DNA from: Pseudomonas arcuscaelestis
Lineage (GTDB): Bacteria > Pseudomonadota > Gammaproteobacteria > Pseudomonadales > Pseudomonadaceae
DNA length: 64,000 nucleotides
NCBI RefSeq assembly: GCF_016881005.1
Contig: NZ_JACOPV010000020.1
Coordinates: 54,549 to 118,548 of the forward strand
Direction of reading: 5' to 3'
Position 1 is the stretch's first letter. Every line of letters starts with the position of its first letter. The notes under the pieces were generated by a model. The model was not told where the DNA came from and did no database searches. It saw nothing but the letters and a program-made list of their open reading frames with translations. The translations under genes were made by a program, and so were the position numbers. Of the stretch, positions 33,145-42,028 are shown one piece after another.

Positions 33145-34844
33145 TGACTCGTAAAGCACCGGCGATTGTCATTCTTGGCAAAGGCAGCCTGGCCACTGCT
33201 CGTAAGATCCAGCAGTTGTACCCCGATGCGTTGATCCACGGTCTGCAAGGGCGGGTCGAGGAGGTTGACTGCAGCTACCCGGGGTTCGGCGCTACGCTGC
33301 GACAGCTCTATCAACAGGACACACCGATCATCGCCCTGTGCGCCGCAGGCATCGTGATTCGCACCCTGGCAGGGGTGTTACTGGAAAAAGGCGCCGAGCC
33401 GCCGGTACTGGCTGTGGCTGAGGATGGCAGCGCGGTTGTGCCTTTGCTCGGCGGGTTGGGTGGGGTCAACGTCATGGCGCGCGAAATCGCTGCCGGGCTG
33501 GGCGTCGCCCCGGCGATTACCACCAGCGGAGAGCTGCGTTTCGGTACCTGCCTGCTCAATCCGCCAACGGGCTACGCCCTGGCCGACCTGGAACTGGGCA
33601 AACGTTTTGTTTCCGATTTGCTCGCGGGCGAGTCGGTGCGTATCGAGGGGCATGCGCCTTGGTTGGCACAAGCACAATTGCCGCAAAGCGAGCAGGCACA
33701 ACTGGCTATTCATGTGGGCTGTGACGCACGGGATGTCTCGGCTCAGGAACTCGTTATTTACCCACGGTGCGTACTGGTTGCGGTGAATGCCGCGGTGCCG
33801 GAGCTGGCAACCGTGGTGCGTGATGCGCTGCGCGAGCTACGCATTGCCGAACCTGCACTTGCCTGTCTGTTGGCGAGCGACGCATTGATGGCCGATGCGT
33901 CGCTGCACGCGGCAGCAGCAGCGTTGGACATACCGCTACGCTTTGCACCCGCCGCCCAGAGCGCCAGTGCGCTGGCAGAGCAGGTCATGCCGCAATTGCT
34001 GCCACCGCAGCCGATTACCGATGGTTTGGCCATTCTGGTTGCCAATCAGCCGATCGACCCAGCGCAAATTGGCCGTGCTCGCGGACGACTGGCGGTGATC
34101 GGTTTGGGGCCTGGCGCCGCCGAGTTCATGGTGCCAGCAGTCAAGGCCGAGCTGGCCCGCGCCAATGACATTCTCGGTTATGAAACCTATGTGCGCATGG
34201 CTGGCCCTTTTCGCGCCGATCAGGTCATGCACTGCACTGACAACCGTGAAGAGATGCAACGTGCCCGGCACGCCTTCGAGCTGGCTGCGCAGGGGCGTTC
34301 GGTGGTGGTGGTGTCCTCAGGTGATCCTGGCGTGTTCGCCATGGCTGCTGCCGTGCTGGAAGCGTTGCACGAATCGAGCGATCCGCATTGGCACGCTGTC
34401 GACCTGCAGATGCTGCCCGGTGTTTCCGCTTCCCTGGCAACCGCCGCTCAGGCAGGCGCACCCTTGGGTCATGACTTCTGCGTATTGTCGCTTTCGGACA
34501 ATCTCAAACCCTGGTCGATCATCGAGAAACGTCTGGATCTGGCTTGCCAGGCCGACCTGGCATTGGCGTTCTACAACCCGATCTCGCGCTCGCGACCTTG
34601 GCAATTGGGCCGGGCCCTGGAGATCGTTCGCCAGCATCGTAGCGCAGATACCCCTGTGGTACTTGGCCGAGACATTGGCAGGCCAGGGCAGACATTGAAG
34701 GTCGTCTCCCTCGGCGAGCTGCAATCGGAGATGGTCGATATGCGCACCATGGTGCTGGTCGGTTCGTCGACCACCTGCGGTTTCGACCGTGCTGACGGTG
34801 GACAGTGGGTGTACACCCCGCGCTGGTATCCAGCACAGGATTGA
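33144..34844 (+). CDS. cobJ: CbiG-CobJ fusion: precorrin-3B C17-methyltransferase
   Basis: A 566-residue protein with two parts. Residues about 1-310 resemble CbiG, the cobalt-precorrin-5A hydrolase (A-I-V-I-L-G-K-G-S-L-A; A-L-C-A-A-G-I-V-I-R-T-L-A; G-G-L-G-G-V-N-V-M-A-R). Residues about 325-566 are the CobJ methylase (L-A-V-I-G-L-G-P-G-A-A-E; S-S-G-D-P-G-V-F-A-M-A-A-A; A-F-Y-N-P-I-S). The same fusion is known in other Pseudomonas. The ATG at 33144 overlaps the cobI stop (TGATG); a GTG at 33132 is an alternative. CobJ methylates C-17 with ring contraction. Confidence 0.92.
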   Translation: MTRKAPAIVILGKGSLATARKIQQLYPDALIHGLQGRVEEVDCSYPGFGATLRQLYQQDTPIIALCAAGIVIRTLAGVLLEKGAEPPVLAVAEDGSAVVPLLGGLGGVNVMAREIAAGLGVAPAITTSGELRFGTCLLNPPTGYALADLELGKRFVSDLLAGESVRIEGHAPWLAQAQLPQSEQAQLAIHVGCDARDVSAQELVIYPRCVLVAVNAAVPELATVVRDALRELRIAEPALACLLASDALMADASLHAAAAALDIPLRFAPAAQSASALAEQVMPQLLPPQPITDGLAILVANQPIDPAQIGRARGRLAVIGLGPGAAEFMVPAVKAELARANDILGYETYVRMAGPFRADQVMHCTDNREEMQRARHAFELAAQGRSVVVVSSGDPGVFAMAAAVLEALHESSDPHWHAVDLQMLPGVSASLATAAQAGAPLGHDFCVLSLSDNLKPWSIIEKRLDLACQADLALAFYNPISRSRPWQLGRALEIVRQHRSADTPVVLGRDIGRPGQTLKVVSLGELQSEMVDMRTMVLVGSSTTCGFDRADGGQWVYTPRWYPAQD

Positions 34845-34887
34845 GGTTGCAGGGGAAAGCTTTCGATCCTGATCCAAACAGCTCTCT

Positions 34888-34943
34888 CGAATAGTGTGGG
34901 GCTCCCAGCGATTCGCCCGGGGCTTCATGAAAAGGACTATTCG
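34888..34943 (+). promoter_or_regulatory. Inverted repeat in the leader of the three-gene cassette
   Basis: CGAATAGT (34888-34895) and ACTATTCG (34936-34943) are perfect inverted copies 40 bases apart. The second ends two bases before the ATG at 34946 and lies next to the ribosome site AAAAGGA (34929-34935), so a folded leader could affect translation. Speculative. Confidence 0.3.
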
Positions 34944-34945
34944 CT

Positions 34946-35635
34946 ATGACCGAGAAGACAGAAATCCTGATCAGCAACACTGCTGCAGTCGTTGAACAAT
35001 CGCTGATGGCTTTCGGCGCCGGCATGTCGCTGCAGAGCCGTACCGATGTGAAGAACGCCTACCACTTTGCCTCGCTGGTCGCCAGCAAGCTTTATGACCA
35101 GGAAGGCCAGGGTGAGGCGTGGTTCAAGCAGTTTCTCAAAGTCATGCAGGACTGTGGCTGGGTCACCGCTCGTCGGAGCTACGAGCGGGAAAGTGCCTCC
35201 ACCCAAGCGCTGACAATCGCGGCCATTACCTCTAAGGCCATCGGTGCCATGGGAACCGCTATTCTGGGTGGCGCACCTGGCGAGCTGTTGAGCAAGCTTG
35301 CTGGGGATGCCATGGAGAAACTTGGCCTGGTCGCCGAGGCCCAGAAGCTTTTTGATCGCAACGTCAAAAATAGAAGCACCGCCAATATCGGCTTGGCTTC
35401 CTGCATTGAGACCAGCGAAGGTGAGGTGGTGCTGGCAATGGGCTGTGTTCACACCAATACCTCAAAGCACGATCTGGATCTGTTTGTACTCGAGTGGAAC
35501 TGCACCGCCGAGGCGTTCTATACGGGCACTGCCGCATTGTCGTTTAACAAATCCCTCTATGAACGTGTACGCAGCACCATCGAAGACAAGTTGGGCGAGC
35601 GTTCCATGGCCAACGTCCTGGATTACGAAATCTGA
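34946..35635 (+). CDS. Unrecognised protein, family member 1 of a three-gene cassette
   Basis: A 229-residue protein I do not recognise. No signal peptide is visible. A hydrophobic/amphipathic stretch occurs at about residues 85-120 (A-L-T-I-A-A-I-T-S-K-A-I-G, I-L-G-G-A-P-G-E-L-L). It shares a framework with the next two genes: S28-L-x-x-R32, then W59 and W72 exactly 13 apart, and a C-terminal block with C-x-x-Y/F-T-G-like strands ending S-L-Y-E-R-V-R-S-T-I-E-D-K-L. The cassette sits between cobJ and the marC gene. Function unknown; the hydrophobic stretch could contact a membrane, but this is conjecture. Confidence 0.8.
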   Translation: MTEKTEILISNTAAVVEQSLMAFGAGMSLQSRTDVKNAYHFASLVASKLYDQEGQGEAWFKQFLKVMQDCGWVTARRSYERESASTQALTIAAITSKAIGAMGTAILGGAPGELLSKLAGDAMEKLGLVAEAQKLFDRNVKNRSTANIGLASCIETSEGEVVLAMGCVHTNTSKHDLDLFVLEWNCTAEAFYTGTAALSFNKSLYERVRSTIEDKLGERSMANVLDYEI

Positions 35636-35639
35636 TCGC

Positions 35640-35669
35640 TCGGGATGGCTTGTGCATGAGTCATCCCGA
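35640..35669. other. Hairpin between cassette genes 1 and 2
   Basis: TCGGGATG (35640-35647) pairs perfectly with CATCCCGA (35662-35669) over a 14-base loop. It begins 5 bases after the first gene's stop and has no T-run, so it may stabilise or separate the messages rather than terminate transcription. Confidence 0.4.
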
Positions 35670-35700
35670 ATGCTCGAACTGATCTGGACAAGGAAGGGAC

Positions 35701-36393
35701 ATGAACACAGACAATTATTCGCTATGGATGGCCGGCGGCACCTTGTTGCTGATAGCACCTCAGGTATCGCTCAGCGAACGCCAGGCGGTGTTCGATTCGC
35801 TGTTGTATGCGCAACTGGTGGCCAATAAAGCCGTAGGCTCGCGCTTTACTGATTACACCCAATGGTACAGCCGCTATCGCAGCGAACTGTCCGAGCGAGA
35901 CTGGATTTTGACCCAGCTGTTTCAGAATACGCAGACGCCAAGTGGCCGAGCATCGATGTTGGCGCCGGTCCAGCCCTTGACCTTGTGGTTGGAAGGCCGT
36001 CATGCCGGGGCTTCACGTATTGTCGAGCAGGGCTTGGATATGCTTGGGAGAGAGCAGGATGGCCTGGACATTTTTCGGTCATTTACCTTTGACGGCGATG
36101 CCAGCGGTACTCGGGTTGCGCTGGAAATTGGCTTGGTGCACCAGGGACCGACTATCGATATGTGCAGCATCGCGTTGCAGACGTCCTCGCAACTGGAGCA
36201 AGTGACGATCGAGCAGCCGCTGTACGCCAATACAATTCAGGGCGAGGTACTTATCAAGGGGCAGTCCGCGCAACTGGACTGTGCATTGTTTGCACCGCGC
36301 CGCGAAGAGTTGCGCAGGTTGATCGAGCGTAAACAACAGGAACGATGCTACCTGTTGGAATTGGGCAAGAAGCAAGGAGGCAACCATGAATAA
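35701..36393 (+). CDS. Unrecognised protein, family member 2 of a three-gene cassette
   Basis: A 230-residue protein without a recognised domain. The framework residues S23-L-x-x-R27, W55 and W68 (again 13 apart) place it in the same family as its neighbours. A hydrophobic N-terminal strand (L-W-M-A-G-G-T-L-L-L-I-A-P) and the C-terminal block (R-R-E-E-L-R-R-L-I-E-R-K) match the other two. Its end overlaps the next gene by 8 bases, so the two are translated together. A ribosome site AAGGAAGGGA precedes the ATG. Function unknown. Confidence 0.8.
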   Translation: MNTDNYSLWMAGGTLLLIAPQVSLSERQAVFDSLLYAQLVANKAVGSRFTDYTQWYSRYRSELSERDWILTQLFQNTQTPSGRASMLAPVQPLTLWLEGRHAGASRIVEQGLDMLGREQDGLDIFRSFTFDGDASGTRVALEIGLVHQGPTIDMCSIALQTSSQLEQVTIEQPLYANTIQGEVLIKGQSAQLDCALFAPRREELRRLIERKQQERCYLLELGKKQGGNHE

Positions 36394-37009
36394 GCCCCAA
36401 GCTGCAGTAATCGGGGCAGGTCTTGTATCGTTCATGGCTGATGTGTCCTTGGCCCAAAGAAGTTCGGTGAAACTGGCATTACTGCAAGCCGAACAGCAAA
36501 CCCGCTTTGCCTATGAGCTTGGTCTGATCACGGACTGGTACGGTTACTACAAGAACAAACTGAAGTTTTATGGCTGGGATGCGTTGCCCGCGAGTGAGGT
36601 GCATTGGCCAGACAATGATCGATCCGAAATCGTTGATAAGGCACTGCTGGCTATTTCGGCTGTGGCCGGCAGCCATTACGTGAGTGGGATGCAACTGGCC
36701 ATGCAGGGGCTTGGTTTAAATACCACGGCCAGGCTGCAGTTCGAGCAGCGTACGCGTGAGCAGGGTGTTTTTCAGTTGTTACCCTGTGCACCGGCCCGCA
36801 ATGGCTGCGTAGATATGGTGGTCTACCACGAAGCGCTCGAGCAGTCGCAGCTCTCTACAGACTTTCTGTTTCGCGAGCGCACACAACAGCTGGTCAAGGC
36901 TGAACTGGTGCGTTTCAACGTGCGTCTGTTTGAACAGCAGTTCCGCGCCAAAGTGGAAAAAAGCCTTGAAGCTGTCGCTCTGCGCGAGATTATCGAGCTG
37001 CAGATCTAG
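36386..37009 (+). CDS. Unrecognised protein, family member 3 of a three-gene cassette
   Basis: A 207-residue protein without a recognised domain. Framework residues are S21-L-x-x-R25, W51 and W64 (13 apart), with a C-terminal E-Q-Q-F-R-A-K-V-E-K-S-L like block. An Ala-rich helix lies around residues 85-115 (L-L-A-I-S-A-V-A-G-S-H-Y). AGGAGG lies about 7 bases before the ATG. The end overlaps the convergent marC gene by 4 bases (CTAG shared as both stop codons). Function unknown. Confidence 0.8.
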   Translation: MNKPQAAVIGAGLVSFMADVSLAQRSSVKLALLQAEQQTRFAYELGLITDWYGYYKNKLKFYGWDALPASEVHWPDNDRSEIVDKALLAISAVAGSHYVSGMQLAMQGLGLNTTARLQFEQRTREQGVFQLLPCAPARNGCVDMVVYHEALEQSQLSTDFLFRERTQQLVKAELVRFNVRLFEQQFRAKVEKSLEAVALREIIELQI

Positions 37010-37602
37010 GGCACCAGATAGCCCTTGATCCCGGTAAAGATAATCTGTGCGGCCAGCGCGCAAACAAACAGACCCATCAAGCGGCTGACAATCTGCAAGC
37101 CCTGGTCACCCAGGATCCGTTCGATGCGGTGAGACAGGTACAGCACCAGGCCGACGGTGAAGCTGGCCAGGGCGATGCTGATGATGGCGAGCAGTTTGTC
37201 CTCCCATTCCGGATGGCCAACGCCCATCACCAGCAAGGCGCCGATCGTACCCGGCCCAACGGTCAGGGGAATGGTCAACGGGACAATGGTAACGTCTTGC
37301 TGCACATTGTCGGTTTGCACCGTGGATTTACCTTGGGCCATTCCTAATGCGGAAATGAACAGCACACTGCCTGCACCAATGCGAAAGGCATCGGCGGTAA
37401 TGCCGAACACCCCAAAGATGGCCCGGCCAAACAAATACAGCACCACGCTTGCGATCAGCGCCGCAAATGCCACGCGCCAGGCCAATTGCTTGCGCTCTTT
37501 GGTGGAGTGGCCGCGGGTCAGACTGATGAAGCACGAGAGCACGAAGAATGGGCTGTAGAGCACAAGCATTTTCATGTAAACGCTGAACAACTCATGGAGC
37601 AT
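37006..37602 (-). CDS. MarC-family integral membrane protein
   Basis: A 198-residue membrane protein with six predicted helices. Family patterns include the start V-L-Y-S-P-F-F-V-L-S-C-F-I-S-L-T, G-A-V/S-V-L-F-I-S-A-L-G-M, and V-P-L-T-I-P-L-T-V-G-P-G-T-I-G-A-L. The UPF0056/MarC family has an uncertain role; the older drug-resistance link was withdrawn. It is convergent with the three-gene cassette and precedes retS, on the same strand as retS but 57 bases downstream of it. Confidence 0.88.
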   Translation of the reverse strand: MLHELFSVYMKMLVLYSPFFVLSCFISLTRGHSTKERKQLAWRVAFAALIASVVLYLFGRAIFGVFGITADAFRIGAGSVLFISALGMAQGKSTVQTDNVQQDVTIVPLTIPLTVGPGTIGALLVMGVGHPEWEDKLLAIISIALASFTVGLVLYLSHRIERILGDQGLQIVSRLMGLFVCALAAQIIFTGIKGYLVP

Positions 37603-37658
37603 AGTGGTGGCTCGCGGCAGAAGGGACAGTCAAGCAAGTGTATCAGCGCCTGTCGCGC

Positions 37659-40430
37659 TCAAGAGGTCGGTATCTCATCGGTTTCGGCTTCTCGGTGTGC
37701 AACCCAATGTTCGATCAGTGCACGCAGTTGCGACAGCTCTACTGGCTTGGCCATGTGGCCATCCATACCGGCCAATCGTGCGCGCTCCTTGTGCTCTGCC
37801 AGGATGTGCGCAGTCAGGGCTACCACGGGCGTACGCTTGCGCTGAGTGCTGATTTCCCAGATGCGTAGTTGCTGCGTGGCGGAGAAACCGTCGAGCACAG
37901 GCATTTCGCAATCCATCAACACCAGGTCATAGCGGTGGGCCTTCATCAACTGCAGCGCTTCTTCACCGTTGCTGGCGGTATCGGGCTCCAGGCTGAGTTT
38001 GCCGAGCATGCCGCGGATGACCTTGGTGGAAATACTGTTGTCTTCAGCCACCAGGATGCGGAAGTCACTGGGCAGGTGCAGCAGCGCGCCGAGGTTTACC
38101 GGAGCCGGGATGATCGGCTGGTCTTTGCTGCGTTGCGACAGCTCCTCCGCAAGGGTGGTCTTGAGGGTGTAGCCCGCGACCGGTTTGGCCAGGATCCGCT
38201 TGACCCCCGCATTACGTGCAATCACCTTGCTTGGCGCATTGCTGATGCCAGTAAGCATGATCAGCAGAATGTCGTGGTTGAGGCTCGGGTCTTCTTTGAT
38301 CTTGGCGGCCAACTGCATGCCGGTCATGCCTGGCATGTTCTGGTCAAGCAGCACGGCATCGAAGTAATCGCGCAGGTGTGCCTTGGTGCGCAACATGGCC
38401 AGGGCTTCCTTGCCGGAAGGCACGGCGCTGACGTTCATGCCCCAGGCACTGCACTGCTGCACCAGGACCTTGCGACAGGTGTCATTGTCATCCACCACCA
38501 GTACTCGAGCGCCGCGCAGCGGGACATCGAGGTCGGCTGCAGGCTGTTCCAGGCGTTGAGGGTCCAGCGGCAAGGTCAGCCACAAGGTGTTGCCCAGGCC
38601 ATGGTTGGCCTTGATACCGAATTCGCCCTGCATCAGGGCAATCAATTGCTTGGCAATGACCAGGCCCAGATGCCCGCCCAGTTTGTTGCTGGAAAGGAAA
38701 TTCTTGCTGTGCAGTTCGGCCTGCAGCAGCGCTTCACGCTCGCCGGGCGCCATGGCCTCGCCGCTGTCTTGCACAGCGATGCGCAGACGCGGAGAGTTGC
38801 CGCGTTGATCGAGTGCAACAACCAGGAGGATTTCGCCTTGCTCGGTCTTTTTCAGGGCGTTTTCCAACAGGCTCAATAGCGCCTGGCGCAGGCGTGTCGG
38901 GTCGCCACTGATGACCCTTGGCACTTGTGGCTGGGTGAAACTGATCAGCTCGATATTCTGCTGTTCGGCCTTGGCACGGAAAATACTCAAGCAATCTTCG
39001 ATCAACGCGTTGAGGTCGAACTGCACATCGTCGAGTTCGATCTGCCCCGATTCAAGTTTGGAAATGTCGAGAATTTCGTTGATCAGGGTGAGCAGTTCGT
39101 TGCCTGCACTATGAATGGTCTGTACATAGTCACGTTGCTTGACCGACAGGGGAGTGCCCAGCAGCAACTCGGTCATGCCCAGCACGCCGTTCATGGGCGT
39201 ACGGATCTCATGGCTGATCTTGGCCAGGAACTCGGCCTTGGCGTTGATTTCGGCGTTGCTGGCTGCCAGTTCGCGACTGGCGCTGGAGCGTTCCTCGCTG
39301 ATCCGCCGCAAGCGCTCGCTGACTGACAGGTTGAGCAGCAATCCGCTCAGGCTGGTCAAGCCCAGCAGGGTGAACAGCAACCATTGTGTCGGTGTGCGGG
39401 TCAGCCCGAGCAGCGCAGGTAGAACCACCAGGCAGCCAAGGTTGAAGAGCAGCATCGCCAAGGCGAACATGCGTGCAGGCGCATAGCCCTTGTACCAGTG
39501 GTAACCGGCAATAAGCAGCATGCTCACGCTACCCAGGCCGAACAGCACGTAGGTCATCAGGTTCAGCGGCAGGGTATCGACAAACAGCAGCAGCAAGCCG
39601 CAGAGCCCGATCAGGATCATTTCTGCCTGCAGCAGACGGCTCAGACGCGGTTGGCCGCAGGGGGCAAAAAAACGCAGGGTGAAGGTCAGCCCGGCCAGGC
39701 TCGCCAGCAACGCCGTAAGGTAGGCTGCCGGGGTCTGAGCTGAGTGCCAGAGGCTCCACCATGGGCCACTGAGGTTGAGCAGGATTAGCGCGCTGAGCAG
39801 CATCAACCCGTGATAGGCCGCCAGGCTCAAGCTGGTTGAGGAGCGCGAATAGGCAAAGCGGATGAGGTTGTGCAGCATCAGCATCAGCAGGCAGCCAATC
39901 AACAGGCCGAACATCAGGGTCTGGCGTTGGTCTGCGGCGACCTTGGTGGCTGGCTCAAGGCTGATACTGGGGCGCAGTTGGTGCTCGGAAACCAGTCGCA
40001 GGTAGACATCCAGTGTGCGCGCACTGTTGGGCAGCGCCAGTTGATGGTCGCTGCTGCGAACGCTCAGTTCGCCGTTATCGGACACCCGGCCATTGTGTAT
40101 GTGTTTTACCAGGTGATCGCCGTCCAGCGCATACAGGTCCAGGCGGGAGAGGTCCGGAGCAAAGACTCGCAGCAACTGTTCGTGCTGTCCGGGGTCCAGG
40201 CGGTAATGCAGCCACAGCGCCTCGTTTGGCGTTGCGGCATCAAGTTGGTCTAGCTGGATTGGGCTAAATTGCGTGCGGTAGCGTTCGGAACGTACGTCAC
40301 TGAGTTGCAGGCTTGCCTGCTCGTCGAGCAAAACGGCCCAGCCACTGCCTTGTTCGGCCGCAGCCGGAAACAGGCAGAGCATTGTCAGCAAACTGACGGT
40401 GAGGCCTATGGCGATCCTGAGCCAACGCAC
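37659..40430 (-). CDS. retS: RetS-type hybrid sensor histidine kinase
   Basis: A 923-residue hybrid sensor. An N-terminal signal/anchor precedes a 7TMR-DISM extracellular domain (about 30-165), seven membrane helices (about 170-370), a HisKA domain (phosphorylatable His407 in K-I-S-H-E-I-R-T-P-M-N-G), a degenerate HATPase (Q-D-S-G-E-A-M; L-G-G-H-L-G-L), and two receiver domains (Asp696 and Asp840). The spacing His-Asp of 289 equals that recalled for P. aeruginosa RetS (H424, D713). RetS inhibits the GacS/GacA pathway and switches planktonic/biofilm lifestyles. The GTG at 40430 (AAGGGA upstream) is chosen; an earlier TTG at 40451 gives 7 more residues. Confidence 0.9.
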   Translation of the reverse strand: MRWLRIAIGLTVSLLTMLCLFPAAAEQGSGWAVLLDEQASLQLSDVRSERYRTQFSPIQLDQLDAATPNEALWLHYRLDPGQHEQLLRVFAPDLSRLDLYALDGDHLVKHIHNGRVSDNGELSVRSSDHQLALPNSARTLDVYLRLVSEHQLRPSISLEPATKVAADQRQTLMFGLLIGCLLMLMLHNLIRFAYSRSSTSLSLAAYHGLMLLSALILLNLSGPWWSLWHSAQTPAAYLTALLASLAGLTFTLRFFAPCGQPRLSRLLQAEMILIGLCGLLLLFVDTLPLNLMTYVLFGLGSVSMLLIAGYHWYKGYAPARMFALAMLLFNLGCLVVLPALLGLTRTPTQWLLFTLLGLTSLSGLLLNLSVSERLRRISEERSSASRELAASNAEINAKAEFLAKISHEIRTPMNGVLGMTELLLGTPLSVKQRDYVQTIHSAGNELLTLINEILDISKLESGQIELDDVQFDLNALIEDCLSIFRAKAEQQNIELISFTQPQVPRVISGDPTRLRQALLSLLENALKKTEQGEILLVVALDQRGNSPRLRIAVQDSGEAMAPGEREALLQAELHSKNFLSSNKLGGHLGLVIAKQLIALMQGEFGIKANHGLGNTLWLTLPLDPQRLEQPAADLDVPLRGARVLVVDDNDTCRKVLVQQCSAWGMNVSAVPSGKEALAMLRTKAHLRDYFDAVLLDQNMPGMTGMQLAAKIKEDPSLNHDILLIMLTGISNAPSKVIARNAGVKRILAKPVAGYTLKTTLAEELSQRSKDQPIIPAPVNLGALLHLPSDFRILVAEDNSISTKVIRGMLGKLSLEPDTASNGEEALQLMKAHRYDLVLMDCEMPVLDGFSATQQLRIWEISTQRKRTPVVALTAHILAEHKERARLAGMDGHMAKPVELSQLRALIEHWVAHREAETDEIPTS

Positions 40431-40565
40431 GACGAGATCCCTTCTTAGCAAAGTGCCGAATGATAACTATGCGCGGCGCGCCAAGGTGAAGGCAAGGCCC
40501 ACGTGGGGCCCTGTCGACAGGCTGGAAGCAGGCCGCCATTGGCAGCGCTGCTTTCTGGCGCTTTG

Positions 40566-41861
40566 TTACTGCTGATGTTCACCGCGTTCGCGGGCAATGG
40601 CGCGGTAGCCGATGTCTGTGCGGTAGAAGCTGCCTTCCCAGCTGACTTCTGCGGCCAGGCGGTAAGCCTGCTGTTGCGCAGCCTCGACGGTTTCGCCCAT
40701 GGCAGTGGCACAGAGTACCCGGCCACCGGTGGCGACCACGTTGCCGTCCTTCAGGGCGGTACCGGCGTGGAACACCTTGCCGGCCAGTTTGGCGGCAGCG
40801 TCCAGACCGTTGATGACAGCACCTTTGCTGTAGTCACCCGGATAGCCGCCAGCGGCAAGGACAACGCCCAGGCTAGGCTGCGGGTTCCACTGCGCTTCGA
40901 CCTTGTTCAGGGCCTTGGCAAATGCGGCCTCGATCAGCAGCACCAGGCTCGACTCCAGGCGCAGCATGATTGGCTGGGTTTCCGGGTCGCCGAAGCGGCA
41001 GTTGAATTCGATGACTTTCGGGTTGCCGGCCTTGTCGATCATCAAACCGGCATACAGGAAGCCGGTATAGACATTACCTTCTGCAGCCATGCCACGCACG
41101 GTTGGCCAGATCACCAGATCCATCACGCGCTGATGTACTTCGCCAGTGACTACCGGGGCAGGCGAGTAGGCACCCATGCCGCCGGTGTTCGGGCCGGTAT
41201 CGCCGTCGCCAACACGTTTATGGTCCTGGCTGGTGGCCATTGGCAATACGTTTTCACCATCGACCATGACGATGAAGCTGGCTTCTTCGCCGTCGAGGAA
41301 CTCTTCGATAACCACGCGCGAACCAGCTTCACCAAAAGCGTTGCCCGCGAGCATGTCACGTACGGCGTCTTCGGCTTCGGCCAGGGTCATGGCGACGATC
41401 ACGCCTTTACCGGCGGCCAGACCGTCGGCTTTGATCACGATCGGAGCGCCTTTTTCACGCAGGTAAGCCAGGGCAGGCTCGACCTCGGTGAAGTTCTGGT
41501 AGTCAGCGGTAGGGATCTTGTGGCGGGCCAGGAAGTCCTTGGTGAACGCCTTGGAACCTTCCAGTTGGGCTGCGCCCTTGGTTGGACCGAAGCAGTCCAG
41601 GCCGCGGCTGCGGAACAGATCAACAACACCTGCAACCAACGGACCTTCCGGGCCAACGATAGTCAGGGCGACGTTCTTTTCGGCGAAGTCGGCGAGTTGT
41701 TCCAGGGCAGTGACGTCGATATCGACGTTCTCGCACTTGGCTTCGATGGCTGTGCCGGCGTTGCCTGGAGCGACGAAAACTTTCTCGACTCGAGGATCCT
41801 GAGCGACTTTCCAGGCCAGGGCGTGTTCACGACCGCCGCTACCGATAATCAAAATGTTCAT
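40566..41861 (-). CDS. purD: Phosphoribosylamine-glycine ligase
   Basis: A 431-residue GAR synthetase with an ATP-grasp core. Typical blocks: M-N-I-L-I-I-G-S-G-G-R-E-H-A-L-A-W-K at the N-terminus, V-G-P-E-G-P-L-V-A-G-V-V-D, and G-L-A-A-G-K-G-V-I-V-A at about residue 150; also G-D-P-E-T-Q-P-I-M-L-R. It catalyses the second step of purine synthesis. Follows purH on the same strand after a 167-bp gap with a palindromic repeat. Confidence 0.96.
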   Translation of the reverse strand: MNILIIGSGGREHALAWKVAQDPRVEKVFVAPGNAGTAIEAKCENVDIDVTALEQLADFAEKNVALTIVGPEGPLVAGVVDLFRSRGLDCFGPTKGAAQLEGSKAFTKDFLARHKIPTADYQNFTEVEPALAYLREKGAPIVIKADGLAAGKGVIVAMTLAEAEDAVRDMLAGNAFGEAGSRVVIEEFLDGEEASFIVMVDGENVLPMATSQDHKRVGDGDTGPNTGGMGAYSPAPVVTGEVHQRVMDLVIWPTVRGMAAEGNVYTGFLYAGLMIDKAGNPKVIEFNCRFGDPETQPIMLRLESSLVLLIEAAFAKALNKVEAQWNPQPSLGVVLAAGGYPGDYSKGAVINGLDAAAKLAGKVFHAGTALKDGNVVATGGRVLCATAMGETVEAAQQQAYRLAAEVSWEGSFYRTDIGYRAIARERGEHQQ

Positions 41862-41879
41862 GAAGGCTCCTTCGCAGAC

Positions 41880-42006
41880 GCTGCAAGCTGCAAGCTAGAG
41901 GATTAAGTAGCCAATACGGCCTTCTGCGTAGCTTGCAACTCTGAAATTTAAGGGGCTGCAACTGCAAGGGGACGCGACGCGATGCGCATTTCTTGCAGCT
42001 TGCAGC
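41880..42006. repeat. Palindromic repeat GCTGCAAGCTGCAAG between purH and purD
   Basis: GCTGCAAGCTGCAAG (41880-41894) and its exact inverse CTTGCAGCTTGCAGC (41992-42006) flank about 97 bases. A related palindrome with the same core (GGCTTGCAGCT) lies at 45181-45258. Such 'GCTTGCAGC' units look like small dispersed repeats of this genome; they occupy most of the purH-purD gap. Confidence 0.55.
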
Positions 42007-42028
42007 TTGAAGCGTGTCGCAGGCTCAC

